Origin: Protostelium mycophagum
Lineage: Eukaryota; Evosea; Variosea; Protosteliida; Protosteliaceae
Direction: 5' to 3'
Assembly (NCBI GenBank): GCA_002081555.1
Contig: KV921036.1
Coordinates: forward strand, 1 to 64,000
Length of the DNA: 64,000 nucleotides
A model generated the notes under the pieces. That model made no database searches. It was not told the origin of the DNA and saw only the letters and a program-made list of their open reading frames with translations. The position numbers and the translations under genes were made by a program. Positions 35,197 to 47,572 of this stretch are shown here, one piece after another; positions within the stretch are counted from its first letter, which is position 1, and the number at the start of each line of letters is the position of its first letter.

Positions 35197-38100
35197 TTAT
35201 TGTCTTCCCTTCTTCTTTGGTTTGAAGTTGTTCTTTGGTGCTGGTCTCGATCTCTTGTGTGTCCGGTCGTGACGTAATTCGTAGTCCAACTACAACGGTG
35301 AGACAGACGAAAAAAGGCGGGAAAATTACCTGCTTCTTGTTGACTCCTGCGTAGTCGTCACCAGCTGTCTCCAGTATCTCTGCAAAATCGTCTGCGTCAG
35401 CAAACACGGAGCTCTTCTTATCTCCCTTCTTCTCTTTGGTTTCTACAACGAGTCAGTTTTGATTTCAATAAGAAATGAAAATTCGTCAAACACTCACTTC
35501 CGTTGAATTCGCCCAAGTCGATGCCTTCGGCGTCTTCGTCTTCTTCATCTCCGAGAAGTGCGGCGTCCAGCTCATCGTCCATGTCGTCCTCATCGCCTTC
35601 TAAATCTTCATCGTCCGAAGACATCGCGTCGTCTCCAACACTGAAGTCGAATTCGCTGTTCAGTTCAGTGTCTACAACGAGACAGGTAAATTTTCTTCAC
35701 ATTTTTTCCATCTTGGCAGCTCTGCAATCACAAAACAAAACATAAAGGATCAAGTACTCACGGCTCGTCACCGGGAGAAGGTTCTATCTCCCCGAAAGCT
35801 TCCGCGAAAGCGTCGAGGTCTTCGTCCTCCTCGTCGAGCTGCTCTTCTTCCAATCCTGTCATTCTTGTCTTGTGAATGAAGCTGTCAAACTCATCATCGT
35901 CGACCTGTGATGTGTCAGGCTCGTGAGAATATGATATGACTTCGCCGAGCAATAAAATGAATGGAAAATTTTGTATCTTCTGTCTCGTTGTAGACACTGA
36001 AATACCAACATCGTTGAAAGCACTCAGCACACTCCGGAGAGCCGTAGTGAAACAAAAAATCATGGCGAACCTCGGGTGCTTCGGGGTCGAACTCATCAGT
36101 CTCTTGAGGCTTCTTGTTCTTTGGTTCTGGTGGTTGCAGAGTGAAATAGTTGTAGACGAACATCTAAATAATTCAGTACAAATTTTCTTCAAGATGTATT
36201 CTTGCCAAAAAAATGACAGAACGTAATGATGACGTCACCCACCTCTTCAGGTCTGATCTTGTTGGGGTTTGTTTGTGCAAAACTGTTGGGGTTTATTGGT
36301 TGCTTAGACAACAGACTTGGCAGAGGATTCCTCTGCATCACGGAGATCTGTTTCTTCTCCGCCGCCTTGGGGTTCTTGTACCTGGTGACATTTAATTCTC
36401 CATGAAATTCCAATGAAAGTTCGACGAAAACTCACGCGAAACGGTCGAAAAAGACAGCACGTGAGAAGTCAGTTATCGGGTCACCTCCATATGTCACCTT
36501 TTTTCCTTCTAAAAGATTCTTCGCAAAAAGCGCCACGGAGGGGTGGAAATGCTCCAAGAGCGGTGTCTACAACGAGTCAAAAATACCAGAAGGAAGATGG
36601 AAATGGTGACTTACGGCCTCCCAGAGACAGGTGGCTTCGGCACCTGAGTATTGAGGGTCCCTCTTGACTGGGTCATACATCTGTGGCAACCTTTTTCCGC
36701 CCAATCTTTCCTCTCTTTTCTGAATTTCTGTCATAAAAAACTCCACAAGAAATAGATTCTATTTTTAGAACGATGACACTCATCTCGAAGTTTCTCGTCA
36801 TCTTACCGTGTCTTCGTCGTCTGATGCCACGTCATAGTACTTCTCTTCGGGCTCGTCAGAATCTTTCTTTGCGAATTGATCAGTTTCTGTTCTTCTCAAA
36901 CTTCTGACGGTGCTCTCGGTCAAATTGATCATTGACTGACAGGCGGGCTTCTCCGCGATGACAGAGGACACCAGCACCAAGGAAGCGCAGATGAATCCTG
37001 GCTCTTCGTAGGCGCAGACCTGTGGGGTGTGACTCGTTGTAGATGGGAGATTTTGGCGGGAAAAATACCTGGAGGAGACGCTTGATGAAGGCTCGGACTC
37101 TGTTGTCGTCCGGGTCTACTTTCATGATCTGCCAAAATCGTGAATAATGATAACTATAACACCAAGATGTTCTATTTTTAGAACTGTACACTGATATATC
37201 GTTGTAGATGCTCACCTTGTGTAAAGTATTCAAAAAGTTGGTGTGATTTGTCAAATTGGCCAAACCTGGTGAGGCCAGTCTGTCGTACATCATCCTGCGA
37301 TATCTCAGCTTATTCCCTCAACATTGTGTGATGACATCATACCTGTAAAATCTCGCCGAAATTTCACCCCTGGCACTTTCAACTTGAAGAATTAAAAGTG
37401 CCGCCTGAATTGTTCGTTCAAAGTTGGGACCGTGGCAGTGTCTGTACAAATTCTTCATGTGGTTCTGGTACCTGAAAGTGGTCAATTCTACGTGAATTCC
37501 ACGCGATGATGGCGTGGAAAATCGAGGGAAAGTGGAGGACTCACACTGTTTCTTCGAAAGGAGCGTAAGGAAAAGCTCTTCTAATACCGACCATAATTTG
37601 TGCCAGAATCTTATCGTCTAAATCTTCCTCTGGCTATATACGTCATTACATCATTGCATCATCCGCCAACATTATGTCAACATCATGTCATGTTTACATG
37701 TTACGCCATCATCATGTCATATGGAATCTTCATCATGAAGTATGACACTGCGAAAATTCCCGGAAAATTCATCTGAAGAACAGACTCACATTGTCCACGA
37801 CTGTAGTTATCTTCTTCTGTGACTTCTTATCTTTAGATTCTTTCAACTCCCTCTTCCTCTTAGACATCATCTTCTTTTTTTTCAAATCATTCGCCTGAAA
37901 AGTTTCAATAATTCCCATTTATTATAAATATTTTTTTTAATTCACAAAAATTCGTATTTAAAATAATTTTTAATTCACAAAAATTCACATTTAAAATGGT
38001 TTTTTTGATTACAGAAAATATTTTTTTCGGTAGAGAATTTTCTCGTAAAAATCAAAATGAAAATAAAATCTCGAGATCTTGTTGAAATTTCTTTGATGAT

Positions 38101-39808
38101 GGATTTTATAATATATGATGAATTATATATTGATATTGTGAATAACTGCACCTTTTGTCTCTCGTTAAGAGACTCAAACATCCTGAAGAACACCTCAATC
38201 ATTTTTTGTGGCAGCTCTGCTTCCCCAGCAGCCAACACAAATTGATTCATGAATATAACCGCGTGATATCTGTATATTTTTAACGTCAAGTTTTGAAATT
38301 TCCATGAGATTTCAACTCACTGTGCGGAGGGCAAGATGTTGGGTCTGAAGACAAACAATTCGATTTCTTTACAGATAAACAGGCGCATGCCGGGGTGTTC
38401 CTTCACCAAATTGGTGAGGGAGTAGACAGCTTTAGATGCGACTGTCTTGTCTTTATCTCCCTATATCATTCAGATATTTTTGTGGGTTTGTTTTCATTAT
38501 AATAAATCTTTTCAATCATTGAAAGTTCGAAAATAAATTTATTTTTAAATTTTATTTTATTTTGCGGAAACAGTTGATTGGCGCGGACAGCGGCAGAGCC
38601 GCTGACAAAAATGTCGACACACTTCTTTGCCGAAAATCCAATTCGGAATGGTATCTACAACTCACCAATTTGTTAATAATGGCGGCGAGGATGGGCTTCT
38701 CTCCTTCTGTTTTTTGGACAACCATCTCATACAGGATCCTGATCATCGATGTCCGATGCAACACCACGCTGTCATGACTTGCTGCCTGGAAATTTCCGTG
38801 AATTTTCTGGATCAGACGGCACGAAAAATTGTGACGAGATACCTCTACAACGCCGATGAATTCTTTGTAGATCGTCTTGATTTTCTCTTCGTAAAACCAA
38901 TAAAATAAATCTTCAGGCTTAACCCCAGGGTCGTTTATCGGCCTGTCAGCAAACATCCTTTCAATGTCAGAATTCTTCAACTTGAAAATGGATATTCAAC
39001 TTGAAAAATCGGTAGTTTCAAGTTGAAAAATGACTCACGTGAGGCGACGGTCTGGGAGTACGTAGCTGTTGAACAAGTCCTTCAGCGAATCCATTGCCAT
39101 TGTTGCTTCTTTCCTGTGTGGCTTCTTAGAGAGTGTTAAAAGTCCCTGAATGTGGCCTGCATCATGTCAACAGGAAATGAAAGACATACATGATCTTTTT
39201 GAACATGGTCGCGATGATGTCAGGATCAAATTGAGATCTTACTGATGCGGAATAGGGGTGCCTCTGAGATCTTGATGACGATAGCGGCGAGCTTATCTCT
39301 GGATGTACCCTCTTTCAATATCTTCCCTAGCCATTTGTCGTCCGAATCATTTGACTTCTCTGTACATTATCAATCATGTCCCATGTATGAGTTGTAACGT
39401 GTATGTCTCATTTGAAACATCAATATTTATTTCAACAAGCTCACTCTTCTCAAAGGCTGCAACTGTCGAATTGAAAATTTCCTCTGCCTTTCTGTATTGT
39501 TGATTGATCACACCAAGACTGGGTCTCAAGCCATCCGCTCCTTTTGGGATTTTGGCATCACCAAGACCTCCACATTTTGATTGCCAGGTGCCAGTGTACC
39601 AATCCTCCATACTCAGATGTTTGAGCAGCTGTTGGTGTCAGATGATGAATTGCGTTCCACCTTACCGTTTGGTAATCCTGCTCTGCGCTTTTACTCTGTT
39701 TTCCTCTGTTGTTGCCATTGTTGGCTGTATTATTCAATATTTGTATTAAAGACAAAGGAGAAGAAGATCTTCGAGGAAAATCACATCACCTGTCTTGTCT
39801 AGCACCAT
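35197..39808 (-). CDS. CEBPZ: CEBPZ/Noc1 (Mak21) ribosome biogenesis factor
   Basis: The CCAAT-binding factor/Mak21/Noc1 protein, needed in the nucleolus for early 60S pre-ribosome assembly. The N-terminal part has MEDWYTGTWQSKCGG and a gap to MDSLKDLFNSYVLPDRRL, as in the CBF/Mak21 family. Central exons contain FYWFYEEKIKTIYKEFI and helical repeats (HEAT-like). The C-terminal third is strongly acidic (DDEDLEGDEDDMDDELDAAL) followed by SSVFADADDFAEILE and a basic tail ending KNNFKPKKKGRQ. More than 15 exons; several introns end in CGTTGTAG on the minus strand. The start (MVLDKT then splice) was chosen because it alone joins in frame to the next two exons; the N-terminus is shorter than in human. 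Confidence 0.9.
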
Positions 39809-39812
39809 TATG
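39806..39812. promoter_or_regulatory. Head-to-head start codons 1 bp apart
   Basis: The CEBPZ start codon (CAT on +, 39806-39808) and the RING-IBR-RCR start codon (39810-39812) are separated by one base. Each first exon is very short, and each gene's promoter must lie inside the other gene or the transcripts must overlap. Confidence 0.65.
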
Positions 39813-42800
39813 GAGGTGGAAAGCGATTGTGATGTGATGCAGCCGCTTTCTCGCTTTTTTCAGCGGTTGTAGATCGTCCCGAACAGTTGAGACACTTCAT
39901 TTTCACCGAACCTTCCGGGTTGGCTCAATCATCGTCATATAGAGAAGTGCAAAGGTACCGTAAAGATAGTCATTCTATACCGTATATCGTACGGTTTCCA
40001 TCAGTATTAATTATATTCAGGATTTACATTTCGGAATGAAACTCCTACCATGTCCTTTATGTCTTCGTTGTTATCCATCAAATGTTATAGAACAACACGC
40101 CAGTGAATGCGATGGCGACGAGGTGCGTCATTTATTGATGATCAACATGTTACAATTCTGAATCAAACCAGGATTCTCCTAACACACCCAACACATTGAG
40201 GTAGAATATTTTTAGCATCCAAACTCCACAGCTAACAGATCATATCAGCTCCGAGGACGTATGTGAGATGGAATCCTCTCCCCCTCGACAAGAACAGAAA
40301 AGAGGAAGGTGGCAAGACACGATCAGCCCGGAGTGAGTTTGATCACACATCATATCACTCGCTACGTCATGTGCTGTGATCATCACTGCTCCAAAAATAG
40401 AACAAAAATATAAATTGGATATCAAAATAAAACTGACTAGATACAGAAGAGCAGCAGATCCCGATGTAAGCACCTCTACCGAATTTTTGAGCTCAGAAAC
40501 ACGACCAAAAATCTTTTGCAGCTGGACCACTGCTGTACAGCCAGCAAACCCTTTTATTATTTTGCATCTCTTCTAACAACAAGAATTGATACAGACGTGA
40601 CTCACTCACAGTTGGATGTCGACCGTCTCCTCGCGGAGAAATTGCAAAGGGAGGAGGAGGTGGAAGCCATGCGTATGAGGGCAGAAGAAGCCAGCATCAA
40701 GTTGATCAACCAATTGAAAGATAGGGAGACGGAGGACCGAAAGAAAGAACAAGAAGCTAATGAGAGGTCTGGATTTTCAAAAATAATTTTACATTCAATG
40801 ATTCGAAAAAATTGTTGGCCTCTGTTTCTGTGGCTTTGAGGTTTGGGACACGTTATTTACCGTGCTCGATCGCGGTAATTACCGACTGAATCGATCAGGG
40901 CGATAAAAGAACTGATGGAGAAGGACGAGATGGAGAATCAAGAGAGAGCCGAGAAGATTGTGGCCGATATGAAGTACGAATGCTCGAAATGCAACGAACA
41001 ATTTGATTTCAAGGACGTTCATTACGTCGAAGTGAGATTTATACGAAAAATGTGACTGAAGATTCACGTTGACAGGCATGTACACATTTATTCTGTAAAA
41101 AATGTATTCAGGAAGATATCTCGAAAAAGATGGCCATAAAAATGTGCTCGGAAGTGAGATGTCTTGACTCGCGTTGCCAAAAACCGCTGACGCAGAATGA
41201 GATCAAGGTAACATCAGCGTTTTAAATCTTCGTAACGACCCAAATGATTGTGCCGTTTCAAAAATTTGTGACCGGAGATAGGAGATCTTGGAGCCTTCGG
41301 AGTTTACGGAGTTTGACAGACTCCGCACACAAGAGACGATTGACCGAAACCCCAATATGGTCAGGTGTCCGAATTGTAGATATGTCATGGAGCGGGTAAT
41401 GAACTATAATTATGACCCAAATGAAAAGGTGATAGGGTTTAGGGTTATTTATTTATTATGTCAAGTTGCTGAGATCGATTTTTCGTACAAAAGAAATTAT
41501 ATTTTTTTTAATTTTTTAAAAGTTTATAAATTTATATATGGCTTCTCTACAACACTAACTTCTTTTAGAATGCAGACGGCGAAGTCATGACTGAAGAAGC
41601 AATTATACACAAAAACCAAAACAGATTCAGATGCAGGGAGTGTGATTCCCAATTCTGCGCAGAATGCAAGACGATACCTTATCACGACGGGAAGACATGC
41701 CAACAATTCGAAGAATACAGCAACGCGAAGCATTGTAGATTCTGCCAAGCGCAGCTGCCGCCACGCTCACGCGGCGAGGTCAGAGTTTTGAATTGTTTCA
41801 AGTCTCGAGATATCTCATGCATTGCGGCTTCGCCGCGGGAAAGATATCATGCTGTGCGATGTAAATGTTGCGAAACTTCGGTGAAATTTCGTTGATTAGA
41901 GTAGGTGTGCAGTGATGCGGAGTGTAAATCTAAAAATGATGAGTCATGTAAGAAGACACACCCCTGTGGGCATCATTGTGACGGTATTAAACGTGAGGGC
42001 CCGTGTCTACCCTGTATGCATGAGGTATTTCATTGTTTTATTCTATTACTGTTATGTCCGCATAATGTGAACAACCTAACTGTGACACCACAAAACACCA
42101 GAACATGCGACATCATGATGGTTGACAATGACATGTGATGATGTCTTTAGGATTGTGCGGAGGAAGGTGCACAGAAGCGTGAGGATTTCTGCAATATCTG
42201 CTGGATCGGCGAACTCGGCAGCGCACCTTGTATCAAGCTGGAGTGCGGTCACATCTTCCACAGGTAAAAAGCGCGGGAAATCTCACCGTTATTTCACATT
42301 TGAAATTTGAATGACGACGATAGCACTTGTGCTCAACAAAAGATCCAGAAGAAATGGTCAGGTGCCAGAATCACCTTTGGATTTTTGGATTGCCCTCTTT
42401 GCAAAAAGAAGATGGAGCACCCCTCCCTGCTCAAAGACTTGAAGCCCATGGTCGACCTCTACAACGGAATCAAGGTGAGAGTGTCGACTGTGTATTTGTC
42501 GACATGATCGAATCTTCTGCATGAGAAATTTCCCGCCTTTTTTAAAATTTGAATAGGACAGAGCGGTTCAAAGATTGAAATTAACTGGCGATGACAAGAA
42601 CCCCATTTTGAAGGACGAGAGTTCACCGTACTACAACGAGCCAGAAAAATACGCCATGTATAAATACAGTTATTTTCCATGCTTCAAATGCTCCAAACCC
42701 TACTATGGAGGAGAGAGGTGAGGTTCCGAATTGGCGCGAAATTCAAATTTTGAATTTTTGCAGGGCTTGCGAGGCGGAGCGGGAATTTAAAGCGGAAGAA

Positions 42801-43228
42801 CTGGTTTGCCCCGGGTGCACCGACCCCTCAGGACAGTCTAACTGTCCGCGTCATGGTTCCGAGTTTATGTGAGGATTTTTTTAATTATATTTGTCGAATC
42901 TTGGAGAAATTTTATTTTTCAGCAAAAAAATATTTTTTTGATTTCCGATTTTATTTATTATTATTTTTAAATATCTCGCAGCGAGTACAAGTGTAAATTC
43001 TGCTGCAACATCGCCGTATGGTTCTGCTGGGGTGAGTCATTTTCACAGTGACGTGTGATGACGTCATCAGGTAACACCCATTTCTGTGAGCCTTGTCACA
43101 ACAAAGCGATGGAGATATCTCAAACGGCAAAGCACCTGCTGCCTAAATGTACGTGTGCCAGAAAGCACCAGCCCAATGGCGAAGAATTCTGCTATGGCTG
43201 TTCCATGTGCAGATCGGAGGATTTTTAA
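39810..43228 (+). CDS. RING-IBR plus MYCBP2-type RCR E3 ubiquitin ligase
   Basis: A ubiquitin ligase combining two catalytic classes. After a CPLC..C..H zinc-finger near 40050 and a coiled coil (KLQREEEVEAMRMRAEEAS) come a RING1-type domain (CSKCNEQFDF, ACTHLFCKKCI, CPNCRYVME) and an IBR (FRCRECDSQFCAECKTIPYH, CRFCQAQLP), as in RBR ligases. A further Cys/His-rich stretch (HPCGHHCDG) leads to a C-terminal RCR module like that of human MYCBP2/PHR1: RING (CNICWIGEL, LECGHIFH, WSGARITFGFLDCPLCKKK) then tandem-cysteine domain (YSYFPCFKCSKPYYGGE, CPGCTDPSGQSNCPRHG, KCKFCCNIAVWFCWGNTHF, GEEFCYGCSMCR). RCR ligases relay ubiquitin between two cysteines and esterify Thr. The end matches MYCBP2's end. 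AATAAA lies right after the stop. Confidence 0.88.
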
Positions 43229-43621
43229 TAATAAAGATCCGTTGTTCAGAATCCCGCCCCCACTTTTCATCAAGCCGACACCAAAATGCAGAAAACTCGC
43301 AATCTGAGGGGCATTTTACCAGCATGTTGGCCACAAAGAGCTCTCTCATTTCATACCAATAATGCCTGTTCGGACCTTCCGGCGACAATTCTGTCACCGC
43401 GGTGCAGCGCTAGTGGAAAACTCTTTCTACAAAGCACGTCGCGGCGTCGGCTTGCATAAGATACACGGGCAACATTTCCGTGTTACTCACAGCGACAGGC
43501 CGGTAGTGCAGAAGGGCGGGGCTCAAAAATCATTAGAGCACAAGGGTGTTTGCATCAATGCCCATAACATCACGATTAATATTTAGAAATAATAAATCTC
43601 TTTGATCAAGATATCATAATT
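43229..43621. other. Intergenic, no convincing gene
   Basis: 393 bp between the RCR ligase stop and the helicase stop (tail-to-tail). A GC-richer plus-strand frame at 43362-43586 (MPVRTFRRQFCHRG) resembles nothing I know and has no context; I leave it unassigned. Confidence 0.4.
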
Positions 43622-46600
43622 TTATTCAAGTGATTCTTCATTTGTGTGGTGCTCCACAAGTTTCTGCACAATGTCATTACCCCTGAAAAATAAAACATAA
43701 TTCAGCTAAAATAAGGTGATCTACCTTTGGGGCGATTTCACTCTGTTTTCGGGCGAAAACCTTCTTAACTCTCTTTTGTTGAGGCTCTGAATGAAATGTT
43801 AGATCCATGTCTGCAAAGATCAACATCTTACCATCTGTATACAACGGCAGAACTTCCGCGTCTACGTCTCGGTTTTCTGACACCACTTCGACGACTCCCG
43901 GCACCTCTTTTTTCTTTTTGCGCCTCGGCTTCTCTTTTTGCACGAAATCTTCCACCTTGGGTAAATTGAGGCTGGATGCGTCTACAACGAGATTTCTTGC
44001 TTGCATCCATTGCAGCCACTTGTCCCAATTGTCGTCGGATTTTAATGTCTTTTCACAACCAAAGACGATGATATTACTCCGAGCCCTTGTCAAGGCAACG
44101 TTCAGCCTCCTCCAGTCCCTCAAGAACCCCACCTGCGAAATTTCAATGAAAATTCGACATCATCTGGCCATCTACAATGCGACAGACCTCGTTGTTTCTG
44201 TTGCTGCGGACTGTGGAAAATAAAATGATCTCCTTTTCTCTGCCTTGAAAACCATCGACAGTGTTTAGAGTCAGTTTATGGTATTTCCCGCCTTTCTTCA
44301 GCCCACCCTTTGCCTCTATCACTCTGGATAGCTCTTGCAGTTGGCCTCTGTATACTTTAAGAAATTTTTATGTCCTCAAAGAAATTTATTTTTGAAAGTA
44401 GAAAATGTTAAATATAACAAAGAGTTTTTTGTGGCAAAGCAGTACAGCACTAGTGAATCACTACTGCGGACTTTATCCCGAAAAAACACAGCAGAAATAA
44501 AATATAAATTAATATGTATAAAATATAATCTCACGAGTATGGGGTCAGAATGCCTATGTCTTTCGTAGTGACATCACCGGCATCCAACAACATGTCTACA
44601 ACGCTCATCACCATCTCAGCCTCTCCTCTATTGGATTTTGACTTCACAAAGGCCTGCCGGTGTCAAAATCTAGTGTAACAGACACAAACAACCGACCGAC
44701 TTATGGTGTTGCTCTTCGCTGTGGTGGGAAACAAAGGCGAGAGGTTCGCTGTTGGGCCAATCGAATCCTTCACGATTAAGAAGGGTCTCAAACGATTGCA
44801 TTAGAATTGATTGAGATGTCCGTTGAATTCAAAAAAGGACGGAAGAAATTTGAATTGGGGTTTTGCGCCAAAAATATTTCTTCGTATATTTTATATGATG
44901 CTTTTGGTGATTTGCAGTCACAGACAACTTGGTACAACCCTTAGAAATCATTCAACTACAATCTTCCATTTGTTCGATGAGGCTTTCGCGGCAAAGCCGC
45001 AAACACAAAGTAATACTTTGTTGCAATCCGAAAATGCAGACGTTCTTTACCTTTTGGTAGTGCGTGTGTGGTGATGTTCTTCCCGTTTTGAATCTGTCCA
45101 GAGTAAAATTGATGATTCGGAAAATCTGCAATGGACGGGTGCATCCTATATTGAATCTGCAGCATCTGTGGTTTTATTCCTATGAAATCAGTTTCATTTC
45201 TTTGAGAATTCTACAACGAGACATTTTTCACACCTTCATCTGTCAACCTCTGGAATAATGACAGTCCGAGTCCGCCTTTCAGTGCCTCGTCCGAAACGAC
45301 GGTTGGCGGAAGTTGGAAATGGTCTCCTAGCAACACCGCCATTTCCGCCCCTTTGACAAGAGAACACAACGCAGCCGGTTCTGTCGCTTGTGTGGATTCT
45401 GCGAAACTTCAGTGAAATTTCGGGGAGATTTCTGACCGTCTACAATGACCACGGGGAATTTCATGTCGTTTAGAATGGGGTGGCCGCTGCCAATGCAGGT
45501 GACGCATATCACGTCAGTTGAGTGAAGGATTTGTGACATCAAAGTCTTCTCCAGATTTCTTAGTGCATAAGGTTCGGTCGGCGGATTCTTCATGAGTGGA
45601 TGTTCTTGTATCTACAACGAGTCAACCGGACCTGACTTTGAGATTTCTGCTAAATCTTCGTGAAATTCACCTGGTGATCTATAGATCTATCCAAGAACTC
45701 TTCACGGATCTTGACAGATCTGCCTAGTCTCAAACAATTGATCCCAGATTTGCAGAGTCCCTCCAGCAGATTATCCACCGCCACGTTTGTGTCTGCGGCA
45801 CACAAGATGGTCACTTTCTCCCCCTTCCGATGATTCAACATGTGTAGCAAAACGCGCACAAGATGTACAGTGGTATGTGTCTTTCCGGTACCGGGAGGAC
45901 CCTGTCGACTTGGTGAGATGTCTATCTACAACAGCACGTGATCAGAAAGAAATTATAGATCTTCAAGATGCTTCTTGATTTTTTTTTGTTTGAAATTCAA
46001 AAATTGAAATATAAAAAAAGGCGCCAAAAGAAATCACCTGGATCAAAGAAAATTTCCGTTGTAGAACGTTCTGAATCGTTTGCCTCTGGCTCGGGTTCAG
46101 CTGCCACTGCTCAAAGTCTTCAGGTAACTTTTCCAGTACTTTTCTTCCGAATATTCCGGGATTTTTCGCGGCCTCATGCTCTAAATCTTTGAGACCTCCC
46201 ACAATGATGCTCTTCAGCAATGTGACCTGTTGATGTCAGAACATCCTCTCATGCACATGATGCTTTCTTGCCACGAAAGATCTTTTCTGCTGACATTATT
46301 GTTTATGACAAAGATTGAAAGAAATACACTTAAAAGTCGTTTCTTGTCAATGTTTTGAATGAGTTTTATGGCGAATATATTGGTGCAAATGCATCGTATT
46401 ATCCGTATATCAATATAAACAAGACCGAAAGGTTTAAATGAGTGAATAACCTCGTGGGGAGGCTTGTCTCTGATGAGTTCTAGAGCTGCCAACATGCGAT
46501 CATGACTGAGAGCATGAGATTGAATCAATGTGAACATGACATCATTACCTGACGTGATTAGCACCTTTATCCATGCGCTGTTGAATGATCAGATAAAAAA

Positions 46601-47365
46601 CCAAAACATTTTGTAACTCGTGAAAATTTCTGAGATCATCAAACAGAAACCGGGAACATATAGACGACATTTCACCCATAGAACATCTTCCAAGTGTGTT
46701 GGTGGCTTTTGGAAAGACACCGTTATGTAGTGTTTTGTCTTATGTGATATACTTCCATCAAAAACAGTACCAGAGAGGGGATTTTTAGTGCTCGATTTAC
46801 TCAGCATGACGATGTCGCCAGGTTCAAATTTGTGAAACCTAAAGTGTCAAATATATTTTTAAAAATCTTAGAAAAGATTGAAATTTCATGGAAATCTTGT
46901 GGAAATTTCGTAACTTCAAAAGAAAACATATGGGAAAACTAAGATGTCACCCTAATGGAGAATAATTCGGCCTGCTGAACTTGATTTCAGTCTCATGCAA
47001 TGACTTTCCTGTTTGCTGCAAGTGAATCAGCGAGAAGAATGATGTACATTGGATACTACTTCTCCGAATAAACCAAACAAGACGAATCCAGAGGATTGAA
47101 GTTGTGAGGAATGTTTGTGTGCGTCTCTCTCGCTGAGGTGTTCGTGCATAATCCTGTTTTGATGAGAACGTGAGCACTTTAGAATTGTTCATTTAGATCA
47201 AGTGGTCACCTTCTTTCTTCATCGAGAACCATCTTGATCAAACCGCTGTATTTTTCGAAGTATTTCTGAAATTATCTCAATACATCCCACCTAATCACAA
47301 TCATCCACCTGTTGGTGTTGGTATGTCTCCTGAGTCATAACTTGAGGAATTCCTTTCAAACCCAT
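43622..47365 (-). CDS. SF1 helicase, UPF1/SMUBP2 (IGHMBP2) type
   Basis: A superfamily-1B 5'-3' RNA/DNA helicase. An N-terminal helical part (YFEKYSGLIKMVLDEERR) and beta-barrel (GDIVMLSKSSTKNPLSGTV) precede the core: Q-motif-like LNPSQRQTIQNVL, motif I GPPGTGKTHTT, Ia ILCAADTNVAVDNLLEGL, II VDESTQATEPAALC, III LLGDHFQLPPTV, IV QIQYRMHPSIADFPN, V VDGFQGREKEIILFSTVRSN and VI GFLRDWRRLNVALTRARSN. Motifs match UPF1 and SMUBP2; no UPF1 Cys/His domain is visible, so the SMUBP2/Sen1 side of the family is likelier. The C-terminus is Lys-rich (EKPRRKKKKE) and ends HHTNEESLE. Frame continues upstream of 47365 without a joining ATG, so the N-terminus is uncertain. Confidence 0.88.
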
Positions 47366-47572
47366 GAGAGGTGATGCTGCCGGTGGAGGTGGTGCAAACT
47401 TTTTGTTAGATCCATTGAGGATCTCTTGCGCCGATCTCTGTCTTACAATTAAAACTGATGGATGATGGACACCTTACCTTCATCTTGATCTGGGATGTGT
47501 GACTCGCGTCAATTAAGAAATTTCCTCAGTTCGTGGAACCAGATCACAAATCAACGATAACAGGTCGCCGAT

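Noticed and set aside
40201-40215. A 15-nt intron (GTAGAATATTTTTAG) in the RING-IBR-RCR gene
   Set aside because: A normal 108-nt intron from about 40124 to 40231 gives an in-frame join without it.
43362-43586. Plus-strand frame MPVRTFRRQFCHRG... as a gene
   Set aside because: No recognisable family, no intron structure and a tail-to-tail intergenic position; not supported.
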